Positions 24,003-38,370 are shown, numbered from the stretch's first letter. The stretch: DNA of 64,000 nucleotides from Mesostigma viride (GCA_009746045.1 RPFO01000299.1:62001-126000); one strand, 5' to 3'. A program made the numbers and translations. Notes: a model not told the origin generated them from the sequence alone.

Positions 24003-25484
24003 CACACGAGCCACGAGGTAGCCATGGCTGACGGCGGAGCTAATAACTTTCACGTTTGAGCACCGAATTCAGCTGTGAATATCACAATCGCTTCTTCTTT
24101 CTAAGACGCACATGCTGATATAATTTTCCAAAGCCGTATTACGCAATATATGACGAGCAAACGCTCCTCGTGGCAACGCAGCCTGGACTCTGCGCTCGGC
24201 AATGAAAATACGTCTGCAGCTCCGGCTGCAGCTTCGCCCTCAGGTCCGGCAGGCAGCGGTGACACTAGTCGCGCGCACTGGTGGTCGCCCAGCACCCTCC
24301 CGGGCTTCATGCCTCGCCTTTGATCAGCCTCGCCCGAGCCCAAACGCAGCCGCCCAACCGAACCTAGCTGGTCTGAGTACGACTTTGACGTTGACGAGTT
24401 ATTTTCCACCTTCGACGTCAACAGACCCGGCTATTTCGACAGGCCACACATCCGGATACTGGAGCTCCTGTTTTATTGGTCGTATGCCTCCCTTCTTGAC
24501 CAGGCTGCAGGCGCCAGCGCAGTCCAACGCCACAAACGCTTCTGCAGCCAGTCTGACGGCCAGTTTCAGCTCCGCGCAGCTGACCTGTCTGGCTGGTCGC
24601 GACCCGGCGCGCCTTCAGCCGGCTTGCCGCCCTCTTTTCCATCCTTCAGCGCTGTTCCGCGGACCTCTCCAGGCAACCCGTCCCCTTGACCGAATTCACC
24701 CTCCGTCACCCACCTCCACGCAGCCATATCACAGCACGTGACGCCCCTCGCTGCAGATGTGGCAGCTGTGGGTCGCACGCTGGCTGCTGAGCTCCCCACC
24801 ATCCCCACCGCCACTGCCACGTACCCTCCTCGCCTCCACCCCCCCCCCCCCTCCGCCTCCACCGACTCCATCACCGCCCAGCCAGCTCCGCGACATCGCC
24901 CAGCACCAGACAATGCAATCGCCATCGAGGTCCTGCAATTTAACACCGCCGGCCTCACCTCCCAGGCGGTGAAGGACATTGCCGCCAAGCCAGCCCCTGC
25001 TGGCCGGCTGGCTCAGTGGCGATGCTCCTCCCATCCCGACCTGGGCGGACATGCTTATTAAGCAGCATACCACCTGAGTCCATCACCTCCGCCGGCCGTC
25101 GCAGCACAGCTCGATCCAGCAGCAGACGCTCGACCTCCGCGAGGAGGCCGAGCTCGCCAAGCGTAGCCTCAACGTCATCGTCAAGAACTTCGACATGGAG
25201 GAGGGTGAGAATTCCGAGAAGCTTACGCGTGCGTTTGAGAGAGAAATCCTTGGTCGCATGGGCCTCAATGGTGAGATCGAGCTGGTCGCCCACCGCCTTC
25301 CCCGCGCGCGGGGAAAGGCAGGGGCGCCCCCGCTCCTCCTCACCTTTAAGAACCCGGCGGACAAGATTTCTTTTCTCAGACGCCCGGCCGCAAGCGGCTC
25401 GAGCTAGAATCTTGACTCACTTCAGGTGCCTTGACGACGACTTGACCCTCGCGCAGCACTCAACGGCGACGGGAGCTACTATTA
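24003..25484 (+). pseudogene. LINE 5' UTR and ORF1, frameshifted
   Basis: 5' UTR from 24003, then a Pro/Ser/Ala-rich ORF1 N-terminal half in shifting frames (24202-25061: NTAGLTSQAVKDIAAKPAP). The conserved half is at 25195-25460: LPRARGKAGAPPLLLTFKNP, then LDDDLTLAQ in another frame. Truncated at GGGAGCTA by later insertions and resumed at 28450. Dead copy of the family at 1-328. Confidence 0.65.
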
Positions 25485-25690
25485 ATTAATTAATTAATTA
25501 ATTAATTAATTAAACTCGTGCTCCCGTTGGGGAGTCACGGAGCACCGAAGTGCTTTTAATCCCTGTGTGTGCACTACAGGAGAAAGGGCAGAGACCCCCA
25601 GTCTCCTTCATGCCAAAGGCATGCCACAGCTGCAATCGGGCGCGGCTAGCTAAAAGGACAGGCTAACGATCCGGCAAACTGTGGGAGCTA
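25485..25690 (-). mobile_element. LINE tail inserted in ORF1, TSD GGGAGCTA
   Basis: GGGAGCTA occurs at 25470-25482 and again at 25683-25690. The insert begins with a (TTAA/ATTA)n tail on the plus strand, then CTCCCGTTGGGGAGTC and other 3' UTR sequence in reverse. The TIR element then inserted at the CTA of the right-hand duplicate. Confidence 0.65.
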
Positions 25691-25691
25691 C

Positions 25692-28449
<2,758 letters not shown>

Positions 28450-28600
28450 ACTATGGCCGACCTACCTCCAGCTCCGGCAGACTGGTCAAGGCGGGGCAAC
28501 CGGTGTACTGCATGGAAGGGGGCGGCCATCTACGTCGGCCACAAGCCCTGGCATGCGACCCCCGCGGCCCCAACGACTCCAGACGCCCCAGCTTAGGGGA
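28450..28600 (+). pseudogene. LINE ORF1 C-terminal end
   Basis: Continues the ORF1 broken at 25482: WPTYLQLRQ-like, then VYCMEGGGHLRR/VGHKPWHA in drifting frames, ending near a TAG at 28594. No ORF2 follows. Confidence 0.55.
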
Positions 28601-28602
28601 AT

Positions 28603-28868
28603 ATCAAAGAGACAACCAGCGCAGGCCAGAAATCGGGAGAATCCGGACCATGGTAGCTCGAGCCTGCCGTTATCTTTTCCGCGTTTTCGAGTCGTTCAGG
28701 ATGATGAAGATGAATGGTGATGGAAATGTGTATCCTTGTGCATTGAAATTATGGCTGGCTTACGTGTGGAGCGACTAGATGACCTAGACGGTGGGGCCGG
28801 AAACAGCATGCTTGATCAGGGCGTGTGTTTCTAGCCTAGCTGGCCGGGAGTGTCTAGGGGTGAGCACC
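28603..28868 (-). mobile_element. Family S retroelement, near full-length
   Basis: Plus-strand start TCAAAGAGACAACCAGCGC (the 3' end in reverse). It extends through GATGATGAAGATGAATGG and GCGACTAGATGACCTAGACG to CTAGGGGTGAGCACC, the same far end as the copy at 36350-36615. About 265 bp, so this is probably the full unit. Confidence 0.7.
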
Positions 28869-29100
28869 ATATAGCAGTAGTAGTGTAGAATAGATAGACC
28901 GTGGCCATGTACACTGTAAGCCGCCTACAGGCTAGAGCTATACCAGCTGCCGATTCACGAGTCTCATTTAGCCATGTACATGTGTGCCTATGATGCGGCC
29001 ACACTCCAGATGATGCCTACTAGCTTTATCAAGTTATGATGTGCCCATGCAGAGGGCTGCTCTCTGCTGAGATGCCACGCTCTAGCGCTTGTATAGCTAT

Positions 29101-29283
29101 CAAGGAGACAACCAGCGCAGGCCAGAAATCGGGAGAATCCGGACCATGGTAGCTCGAGCCTGCCGTAGTGCCGTTATCTTGTCCGCGTGTTCGAGTCGTT
29201 CAGGATGATGAAGATGAATGGTGATGGAAATGTGTATCCTTGTGCATTGAAATTATGGCTGGCTTACGTGTAGAGCGACTTGG
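29101..29283 (-). mobile_element. Family S retroelement, 183 bp, 8-bp TSD
   Basis: ATAGCTAT flanks it at 29093-29100 and 29284-29291. It interrupts a LINE 3' UTR whose intact version is at 535-575. It begins CAAGGAGACAACC and ends GTAGAGCGACTTGG. Confidence 0.8.
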
Positions 29284-29442
29284 ATAGCTATGCTGATCTT
29301 CCCCACCTATGACGGGCTCGGACCCTTAGCTAGCTGGGTGTTGCCCGAGACTCTGGGGCCGGGGTGCAGGTGCCCTGGTGCACCTAGAGCAAGTGTCGTT
29401 TACATTCCCACCCTTGCAGGAAGTAGCTTAGAATGAATTATA

Positions 29443-29459
29443 TCAAGGAGACAACCAGT
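29443..29459 (-). mobile_element. 17-bp family S micro-insertion
   Basis: TCAAGGAGACAACCAGT between two ATTATA copies (29437-29442 and 29460-29465). Only the last 17 bases of the family's 3' end are present. Confidence 0.6.
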
Positions 29460-29522
29460 ATTATAGGCCATATGCCCCTTCTCAAGGGCTATGTGCTACA
29501 TATACTCCCAACGGTCAGTTAT

Positions 29523-29746
29523 TCTGATCAGGCACTCCGCAAAGGTGAAAACAATTTGCGTTTAGTGCCGGGCCGCGGAAAACGCGGAAAAACGCGATCT
29601 GCAAATGAATCCGACCGGAATCGAACTGGGGACCTCTCGCACCAATTTTGCTGACTATAGGACGGACGTCTCCGGTTACCATGGCATCGCCAACTTACTC
29701 CTACAGTCATCCGCAAAAGCCGTTCTCCTGTCCGGGGAGTGATGCA
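29523..29746 (-). mobile_element. tRNA-related SINE with 9-bp TSD
   Basis: GTCAGTTAT flanks it at 29514-29522 and 29747-29755. On the minus strand the middle reads TCCGTCCTATAGTCAGCAAA, then GCGAGAGGTCCCCAGTTCGATTCC and GGTCGGA. The B-box-like GTTCGATTCC and the near-pairing TCCGTCC/GGTCGGA ends resemble a tRNA with a shortened anticodon arm. Such RNA polymerase III promoters head most SINEs. Confidence 0.65.
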
Positions 29747-29775
29747 GTCAGTTATGCTCCTAATTAATCAATTAA

Positions 29776-31019
29776 AATTAATGGGGGCAAGAATGTCGCG
29801 CTTAAATGCTATGGCACTTGAGAGACCCTGAGTTCTCACCTGCCGGCTGCCGGTCGAAGTGCTTGACGATGACATTGTGGCTGCATTGGGTGAGGTCGGC
29901 CTCCTCGCGGAGGTCGAGAGTTTGTTGCTTGAGCTGCCGGTGCCGCGATGGTGGAGGCGGTGGAGCTGGTGTGGTGCTTTTAAAAACAGGTCCGCCCAGG
30001 TCTGTGTGGGAGGAGCATCGCTAGCCCGCGGGCCAGCAGATGCCGGCTGGGCGGCGATGTCCTTCACCGCCTGGGCGGTGAGGCCTGCGGTGTTAATATG
30101 CAGGCACTCACAATGGCGACGGCGTTGTCCTGGAGGCGCTGGTCCATGTCGAGGAGCTGGGCTTTGATGTCGGCGGTGGATCGAGGTGGAGGCGGCAGTG
30201 GAAGTGGAGGCGAGGAGGGTGGAGGTGGCCGGTGACCGGGTGGTGGAAAGGTGAGGGAGCTCAGTAGCCAACGTGCCTCCCATTGCTGCCACGTCTGCAG
30301 CGAGGGGAGGACTTCACGTGGGCTGCTGGAGGGCTTCCGTAAGGATGGAGCGGAGTGTGGGTGCGGAGATGGATGGAGCCCAGATCTCGCCATCAGAGCG
30401 CATGAGAAGGGAGCAGAGAAGCATGTGCTGCCGAGTTGCGGGCGGGGCAACCGAACAGAAAGCTGGCGGGTCCGCTGACCCAGGTGCCGTCCGGATGAAT
30501 GAGGCGGTCGATGAGCACTGTGGAGATGGAGGCACAGGTAAAGCGAGGCGTAGTCCCCGTAAAAGATGCACTTCATAGCAGTGCACAGGGCCATGTTGGT
30601 CCAGTCGTGATCGTCGACGTTGAAAGGTTGGGGCCGACAGCGCGGTTCTGTTCATGGGCGCGATTCTGCTGGGCGACTGCGGTTGGGATCAGGAGATGCC
30701 GAGGGGAAGGCCTCTGGAGCCGAGTGCACTCTAACGCTTGAGTGGTGTCCCCGCTGCCTAGCACTGCATGAGGCCGGGCGGAACTACAGCCGGAGCTACA
30801 TAGGCAAATTTTCTTGGTTCATCGCAGCCGCCAGACTGCGTTGCGTAGTCGAGCTCGTTTGCTCGTCATAATATTGCGTTTTAGTTTCGAGATTTCATTG
30901 ATATCAGCGTACACGTGCGTCTTAAGTAGAAAGACGAAGCGATTGTGATATTCACGGCCGAATTCGGTGCCCAAACGTAAAAGTTCTGAGCGCCGCCGTC
31001 AGCCATGGCTACCTCGTTA
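29776..31019 (-). pseudogene. LINE 5' UTR and ORF1, minus strand
   Basis: Starts at the right with the 5' end sequence (reverse complement of GCCATGGCTGACGGCGG, about 30995-31015). It then runs through the 5' UTR to ORF1 (29768-30292), with INTAGLTAQAVKDIAAQPA and a Ser-rich alternative frame, and breaks off before the LDDDLTLAQ motif. Counterpart of 24003-25200. Confidence 0.6.
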
Positions 31020-32930
31020 ATTGCTCGCGGCTAAGCGGAGGACTAACGCCGTGCATCGACCGGTGCTTAAGGGGACGTGGCGCGCCGAATATTTTCCGCG
31101 CCAAAAAATTCGCGGTACCGTCCGTACGGTGTATAATGTGTGCCCGGACCGCTCAACCCTCGCGGAGGTGGCCATGGCGGCTTGCCTTCAGGCAATATTA
31201 ATCGATATGGCATCTAAAAAGCTAGAAAAAATGCATGAATTTCGCAGAAGATTAGTCGATGACCTCATTTCATGGCGGAAAGTTTACGGTTTGCAATATC
31301 GCTAATTTCTCGAACGGCTACGGGCGCGGGGGTCCAGGATATAATTTCTCTTGCGGATCATGAAATTTAATGCAGGTTTACGGCAGCGATTGTGAGGCAA
31401 CGTAGGCTCTAAAGAGCGATTATGAGGCTAACTTAATGGTGTTGTCGAGTTTGTGCCGAAGCTTCCCGGTTTCTTTTACATTTCCGGCATTCAAGGTAAG
31501 AACCTACGCAGGCCTGCGCATTTCGCCTTCGACGTATTCACGGAAGGCGCACCTTCCTTGTTCGCCTGGTCAATGGATGATGTCTTTTATTGTTCGAGCT
31601 TGCGTGCCAGTTTATGCATGAAACATTTCCACGCAGGCAGGTGCATTAACGTCGGCCTTTCGCCCTTTTTTCGGGCAGTTTCCCTGCAGGAAGCGCTCCA
31701 TTTCTTTCGGTTGCATCGTCAGATTCCTAGCAATTTCGTACAATTTCGTGTAGTTTGTGGCTGGCATGCTTAAGGCGCCGAGGTCAAGTTGTTGGTAATG
31801 TGTTGACATTTGTTTTCCATCATCCTTTGGACATGAGCTTGCTCAGACGCTTTGTTATGTGCCGGATCTGACACGCCTGTTTTAGTAACGACATCCGGCA
31901 TGTGCCTAGAGGCTAACAAGCTGGCATCAGCTTCTTAGCAAATTGCCATGTTGGAAAGGAAGGTGAGAGTGGTTCTTTTGCTGGCCATACTGCATGAGTG
32001 GCATTGCATTAGATAGGTGTTTCCATTGCTTTCCTTGAGCTATAACCATAGAGACTTCCCTGCTATGTGTGCAGCAAGGCAAGCTGGATAGGATGTGAAT
32101 GCTTGGCAGACAGCATGTATGATTGGCTGCCAAGTTTGCAGGCTGCAGTTGCCTCTATTGCTTGGGCATTCTTTCTAAGGTTTTTGCACGTATACTTGCT
32201 GAGTTCTTGGCATAAATTTACATGGTAACCTTGGGCTGAGCTAGTGTATGCTCTCTTGGTGCGTGTATGCCTAGCGATGGTGTTGCTATGCCCACGCTGG
32301 CAAGGCTGGCCATGCTGAGGGCAGGGGAGGGCAGATGAGGTGCCTAGCCTTTTCTTATGTTGTGTGATCGAGTTGGGCATGTTTTTTGGCTTCTTGGATG
32401 GAAAACATCATGTCTAGGTGGCCTTATACACAGAAAAACCTCATTTAGCGTATGTTCAGGATTTAGCACGCAAAACCTTATAACTTGAGCTAGACTTGTC
32501 GGAATGACCTGGGACTTGGAACACAGTTGTCCCCCTGTTAGACGGATTTTCGCTGCAGGAAAAAGTATTTTTTTGACGTGTTTATAAAAAGTTATTCCCA
32601 ATGTCCGGTAAAAAAAGGGTCATTTTGCGGGGAAATTAATAACTGTTCGAGGTTTTGCCCTTTTCATGATGTAAATAGCTCAGCAAGCTACAAACTCAGG
32701 GAACTAAAAACGCTGCAGGCAGTTTTGTAAATAAATGTGTGCATTGGCTGGGGCATACCCAGCCCTAATTAGCGTCTTTTGCTATTTATAGCGCATTATT
32801 GGCGTATATATGGGGGTAGTACCCCCAACAAGTGCATGGACAACTCACTAGAGATGTCATTTAGTGCCCCCAATCATAACTTAGGGTTGTGCAAATGGAT
32901 TTCAAGTGATATTACCATATGTCAATTTTT
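31020..32930. other. No recognised gene
   Basis: Almost 2 kb with short ORFs only (31021-31305 encodes 94 aa with no family I know; 31453-31773, 106 aa). AT-rich stretches at 32560-32900. Contains TATATGGGGGTAGTACCCCC, a small palindrome, at about 32805-32825. Could be decayed transposon or host intergenic DNA. Confidence 0.4.
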
Positions 32931-33240
32931 AAGGTTTTTGGGGTGCCACCTCCCCTTAAGGGCCCGGTATTGGCGGAGAGCTTTCCAGGCGAGGGAGATG
33001 TGATGCGCTCGACATGAGCAACGCTGCTGGGGAGCAGGCTGCCCAGTAGTGGGATGCTGGGCCGGTAAAGGACACGTACGGGAGCCGTCAAGGAGGAAGA
33101 GGTCTGGCGGATAACACTAGTGAAATTATCGTGACCGACCTCCAGGGCCTCTGTCTTCTTACTGATCTCGAGTCCCACCACGCGGGCCTCGATGGCTAGA
33201 CAATCGAGCCAGGTCTCCGCTTGCCTCTTTCCAGCTCCAA
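32931..33240 (-). pseudogene. LINE RT fragment, minus strand
   Basis: Reading leftward: WLDCLAIEARVVGLEISKKT, matching GLEISVKMEAMVIG of the LINE at 10500-10973, then a degenerate stretch with LGSLLPSS. Short and frame-broken. Confidence 0.55.
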
Positions 33241-33290
33241 CTCCAACTCCAACTCCAAACTCGGAGCCGTTTTTTCACCGGCTAATACAT

Positions 33291-33309
33291 CAAGGAGACA
33301 ACATTTTTG
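33291..33309 (-). mobile_element. 19-bp family S micro-insertion with 15-bp TSD
   Basis: CACCGGCTAATACAT occurs at 33276-33290 and 33310-33324, enclosing CAAGGAGACAAC plus filler. CAAGGAGACAAC is the extreme 3' end of family S in reverse. Confidence 0.65.
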
Positions 33310-33466
33310 CACCGGCTAATACATGTTATTACGGACTGTTAGTCAGATTCGATCCAATGATTTTAATATTGGAGAATTTCGGACACACTTGCACCGCTCT
33401 CTGGTAAAGAGCTTTTTCGCAGTTCGGCTATAGCTATACGGGTGGTGGGATTGGCGAGTCGTCCCC

Positions 33467-36057
33467 TTGGAACATGTCCCCGGCACCTTTACCGGCGCCG
33501 CTTTTCGCAAAGCCGCAGGGCATCGGGAAACGTTTTGGAAACGAATGTTACATGCATTTCTGCCCCACGGTTTTTGCATTGAAGGCAAGAGTTTCAAAGC
33601 TCGGTCTCGCCGCCGCCCGCCTCCCCTCCGTCCCCGCCCTCTTATGTTCATCCGTGCCTGGCGTCTGAAGCACAATCTCCACCCATATCGCCCCTATCCC
33701 CCCAGCGTCACCCCGGCCCCTCCACCTTCCACACATGTGTCCACCGATCCTTCCCTTTACTCCACCAGTCTCCGCTGCTTACGTCACATGTCTCGGCTTA
33801 TGCAACGCGGCAACTTTCATGCATCCTATCTCGAAGCCTGCAGCTTGAAGAAGCTTACCAGCTTACACATTGCCGTCGGGTCGTGCTCCCCAGCTGATCT
33901 GCAAGTCCCCCGCTCCCATGCCACTAGTCTGCGAGGCCTTCTCTCACGTATCATTCGGCACCGTGTCAATGGGAATGCAGATGCACTGCGTCCGCGCCGT
34001 TTGCTGATCTCACCTTTCATTCATGCTGCGATGGATGAGCTGTGTTTGCCACACATTCTGCATTTGCCGCAAGTGCAGGCTGCGATGCCGCTCGTGGTGC
34101 GCAACACTTTCGGCACTCCCATTGCCGCCTGGCATTACTCTCCCACCTTGGGACAAATGGTTTTCAGCAACGGGAAGGTCAGCCGCGATACAACGCCCAC
34201 CGAGCTGGCCACCATCTTGGCAGGGCCCTGCCCCTGCCAACAACAACGGTATTTCAAGTACCTTGATCCCACCTCACAGCACGTCATGACCGCTGACCTC
34301 AGCATCCTGCCGAGCCACACGCTTGTAGACCTTTTTGCCAAAGGCACCAAGTTTCGGCCGTGGGTCCAGCGCACGTGTGCCAAAGAGGTGAATGCACTGC
34401 TCTCCACATCACTGCGCAAATTCTGCAATGCCATGAGCACGGACCTACAGCTTGCTCCCCTTGCCATGGAACCGTGGTTTCGCGCCGTCATTCACGAATG
34501 CAATGCACGTCTCACCAGGCTTGATTACCGTCTCCAGCAGGTCCACCGCACCACCTGGCTCAACACCACAGATAAAGCACTTCTTGACCACTTCAAGCAG
34601 GACTTTATCATCACGTGTGTTGACAAGAGTGCCAACAACTTTGCTTTTATATGCAAGAAGCACTACCTTGCTACTTTGCAACACGAGTTGGCGTCCAGCC
34701 CTACCTATGTTCAGCGTGCACAGTCCACCGCCAGTATCACTGCTGCTCATCGGGCTTTTCTGCACAGCCAAAACATTTTTGCTCGGGCATTCCTTAAGCG
34801 GCAGCGACGCGCCACCACCACTACGTTCCCATATCTGTATCTCACTCTTAAGCTGCACAAAACTCCTGTTGCTTTGCGCACCATTGCTGCGTCGCATTCA
34901 GCCCCACTGATGCCTCTCTCGAAACTCATCTGCCATGCTTTGAATGCTCTTCTCCCCGAAGCCAATGCATTATGGGTGGAGGTGCTGTCGAATGCCGGGT
35001 ATGAATGCGCTGGTAGTTGGATCGTCATAGACTCAGCCCAAGTACGCCTACGCCTTGCCGCCCTTAGCCGTTCTAAGACAGCAGCAGAGAAACGTATACC
35101 TATGCCCATAGCCACCTATGATTTCACCACTCTATATACCACACTAGATTTGCACGATTTGAAAGCTCGTTTAGATAGCCTCCTTACTCGTCTGTATGCA
35201 CGTAGGCCTCACGGGCGCAACCACCTGCACGTGCGTGTTTCTCAGACCAAGCCCACGGCAACGTGGCTCTCAGGGATCGCGGCAGGTGCTATCGTGCGGG
35301 ATGGTTATAATTATATTATCACGAAGGCTGACCTTGTCATTGGATCTCTTATCTTGTTGATAACACCTTCATCTGTTTTGCGGGCAATGTATACCAACAA
35401 GCTATCGGCATCCCTATGGGCACTAACTGTGCCGGGCTCCTTGCAAACCTCTATCTATACACTTATGAGCTTGCATTCATGGAGAATCTCATTGCCTCAA
35501 ACGATGATGTTCTCATCAGGCGTTTTATCCATACATGTCGATACATTGATGATGTCATCGCTTTCGACAACCCTGATTTCGCAACCCATTTGTATATCAC
35601 CGCTGGTCTGCCTGGCATCTACCCGCAAGCGTCCCTCACATTAAAGCTCACGTCGGAGGATACTCATTGCAATTACCTCGATCTTAACATTACCCATAAC
35701 AAGAAGGGCTGGCGTACGGCTGTCTATGATAAGCGCAAGGATCCTAAATACCAGCAAATTCCTTTTATTCGTTACCCCGATATTCACAGTCTCCTTTCCC
35801 ACACAGCAAAATATGGTGTTGTTCTTTCTCAGTTACATCGTTTTTCCCGTCTTTGTTCTTATCGTGTTGATTTCATCACGACTCTTGTTGAACTCTTGCA
35901 GCGTTTATTGGTCAAAGACTATGACCGAGCCATTATGCTCCGTCAAGTCCGATGTTTTTTGCAACGTCACCCACATCTGTTCGGTGCTGCCCCTTGGCAC
36001 AAGCTCTACAAACAGGTCGTGGACCGGCTGGATCGCATAGTATCTCCGCACATCTGA
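33467..36057 (+). pseudogene. Penelope-like reverse transcriptase, one frameshift
   Basis: Two frames join near 35340: 33467-35340 and 35340-36057. Landmarks in order: CPCQQQRYFKYLDPTSQHVM with TADLSILPS (CxC and downstream motif), CVDKSANNFAFICKKHY, LYLTLKLHKTP (PK-x-H-K-like), YDFTTLYTTL (catalytic motif A), GIPMGTNCAGLLANLYLY (motif B), RYIDDVIAFD (motif C, catalytic YIDD), CNYLDLNITH and VYDKRKDPKYQQIPFIRYPD. This motif set is typical of Penelope-like elements, especially the green-lineage/invertebrate group known as Chlamys/Naiad. No GIY-YIG endonuclease is visible on either side, so the copy looks truncated at the 5' end or endonuclease-less. The frame change (one base lost, or two gained) makes it non-functional as it stands. 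Confidence 0.8.
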
Positions 36058-36349
36058 ACCCTGTGATGCCAGATCTCCTTTGCGGCCGTTCCGAGCTTGG
36101 CACTGGATTCGTTGTCCACATCGTCGCGTCGCTGCCGCAACACGATGTTTTCTGGCATCCGCGGGCTTTTGGTTCCCGCCGCACATTTGAAAGTGCTGTC
36201 CTCCGGCTTTTTGCCTTTGCACCGTGTGCAGTTCTTGGACGTTTGGAATCATGGCATGGCTAACGTGATGACTGACTAGCTAGACCTTTTCAGTGGTTTT
36301 CCATTTGCGGGTATTTCCTCGTAAATGGTGGGAGAGCGATCGCAGCAGT
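36058..36349. other. 3' flank of the Penelope-like element
   Basis: No ORF of interest. Probably the element's 3' UTR, since no other repeat begins before 36350. Confidence 0.4.
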
Positions 36350-36615
36350 GGTGCTCACCACTAGACACTCCCGGCCAGTTAGGCTCGAAACACACGCCCT
36401 GATCAAGCATGCTGTTTCCGGCCCCACCGTCTAGGTCATCTAGTCGCTCCACACGTAAGCCAGCCATAATTTCAATGCACAAGGATACACATTTCCATCA
36501 CCATTCATCTTCATCATCCTGAACGACTCGAAAACGCGGAAAAGATAACGGCAGGCTCGAGCTACCATGGTCCGGATTCTCCCGATTTCTGGCCTGCGCT
36601 GGTTGTCTCTTTGAT
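36350..36615 (+). mobile_element. Family S retroelement, near full-length
   Basis: From GGTGCTCACCACTAGACACT to GGTTGTCTCTTTGATA, about 265 bp, matching 28603-28868 in reverse. Both copies share the same far end. Confidence 0.75.
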
Positions 36616-36635
36616 AGCTGGGGATGCCTTCGGAT

Positions 36636-36718
36636 CAGGAGACCCCTATAGCCGCAAAATCACATGTGCGAGAGGTCCTGTGTTCAAATCCAGTATCGTA
36701 CCAAAACTATTTCACTGT
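36636..36718 (+). mobile_element. tRNA-like SINE fragment
   Basis: CCTATAGCCGCAAAATCACA and GTGCGAGAGGTCC match the tRNA-like core of the SINE at 29523-29746. The B box is degraded to GTTCAAATCC. Confidence 0.5.
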
Positions 36719-36960
36719 TATCAAGGAGACAACCAGCGCAGGCCAGAAATCGGGAGAATCCGGACCATGGTAGCTCGAGCCTGCCGTTATCTTGTCCGCG
36801 TGTTCGAGCCGTTCAGGATGATGAAGATGAATGGTGATGGAAATGTGTAGCCTTGTGCATTGAAATTATCAAAGAGACAACCAGCGCAGGCCAGAAATCG
36901 GGAGAATCCGGACCATGGTAGCTCGAGCCTGCCGTTATCTTTTCCGCGTTTTCGAGTCGG
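36719..36960 (-). mobile_element. Two family S copies in tandem
   Basis: Copy one runs from TCAAGGAGACAACC (36720) to CATTGAAATTA (36866). Copy two starts TCAAAGAGACAACC and stops at TTCGAGTCGG (36958). Both are 5'-truncated at different points. Confidence 0.7.
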
Positions 36961-37231
36961 GGGGGCCCACAATCAATCTACAATACCCATGCCAAATTTT
37001 ATTACTTGAGGAGACGCCATTTCAACAAATACATGACAATTGATGCTCATTGTGAATGCGTTTCCACATGAAATCATTACCATTTCATGCCATTTGGTCA
37101 GTGGTGCGCTTTCCGCGTGCACTTTTCATTACTAGATTGCTTAAATTTATTAAAATTTATTAACATTTATTAAAATTTATTCAAGTCGGGGTAAAATTGG
37201 CTGTTTTTGTCAAAGTGTCATGCACTCGGAG

Positions 37232-38370
37232 CAGTGCTTTTAGTAACGGGACGCGTGCGTCAGCCGCTGACGCGTCAGTGTCTGACGCGTCAGACTTTTT
37301 CGTCCGCGCGTCAGACAGCTGACGCGTAAATTTTGGCTCTGCGTCAGTCGACTGCCGCGTAAATTTTGTCTGCACGTCAGTCGTCTGACGCGTAAATTCA
37401 GGCAGCACGTCACTACCTACTTATGGGCACCGACTCTATGCGTCAGGCAGGGTCAGTATATAGTGGGTACCTACTAATGTACTGAAGTCTACTGAAATGC
37501 CAACTTCGTACTGGATATCTGCGAATTCATTGCAAGTTCACCAGTTCAGGTCTGTTCGTTGATATGCTTCAAGATTCTAGGCGGTTATCATGCCCATGCC
37601 AGACCCGCCGGCCCTTAGCCTGCTTGGCGGCGAGAGTGACGAGAGTTCTAGACGAATGTAATTAAAGTTGTAACCCAGGACGACTGGCAATGATCGATGT
37701 CTCGATGATGGCAAAGGTTTTAGGAATATGATTGATGAGCCGATTGATGAAGCGTTGCGAGGTTGCCTGATTTACATATTGCTTTGAATCGAATTCCAGG
37801 TGTGTTTATTAACGCTGTAGATATGTTTGCATAAGAAAGAATTCTGTCCATTACTAGATGCGTAGGGAAATTTCGGGCCGGGTCAGTAATATTGTATCAA
37901 CATTTAACAACGTTAATGGTTTAGTCCGATAGTCAACCAGCAAAGTTAGCGACCTGGGGGTAAGGGGGTTGGAAGTTTTTGGGTGAAGGGATGGCGCCGG
38001 AAGGAATACTGGGAAAATTTAAATCTGGGGGGATCGCAGCTTTTTTCATGCCCGGCGAAACAGGCCGCCGACATGGCCAAAGCGCCTGCGCCTGGTCCGC
38101 GTGCCATTGTTGGCGTAGGCCAGGCAGCCATCGCGCTGAACCGCAGCAAGAGTAAAAGGGGGAATGATAATAGCAATGCAGCCAGCAGTGCAGCAGCAGC
38201 ATCGGCTCAGTCCGGCAATGCTGGTGAGCCCCCAGGCTGACGCGCCGCCAACGGCGGCAAGTCAGCCGTCTGACGCGCCGCCAACGGCGGCAAGTCAGCC
38301 GTCTGACGCGCCGCCAACGGCGGCAAGTCAGCCAGGCTGACGCGGACAAAAACCCTTACTAAAAGCACTG
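37232..38370. mobile_element. hAT-type non-autonomous transposon with 8-bp TSD
   Basis: ACTCGGAG flanks it at 37224-37231 and 38371-38378. The termini are CAGTGCTTTTAGTAACGGG and CCCTTACTAAAAGCACTG. An 8-bp target duplication and CAGTG-type ends are hAT hallmarks. Many GACGCGT/CGTCAG subterminal repeats at 37250-37400 and three tandem CTGACGCGCCGCCAACGGCG units at 38235-38345 look like transposase-binding arrays. An 85-codon ORF at 37983-38240 (AKAPAPGPRAIVGVGQ) is unrecognised and may be a transposase remnant. Confidence 0.85.

Larger units (their letters stand above)
29292..29775 (+). mobile_element. LINE 3' UTR with two nested insertions
   Basis: Matches 555-745 (GATCTTCCCCACCTATGAC, GTGCACCTAGAGCAAGTGT, end signature at about 29503-29515) and ends with CCTAATTAATCAATTAAAAT. 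Broken by a 17-bp family S micro-insertion at 29443-29459 and by a SINE at 29523-29746. Confidence 0.7.
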
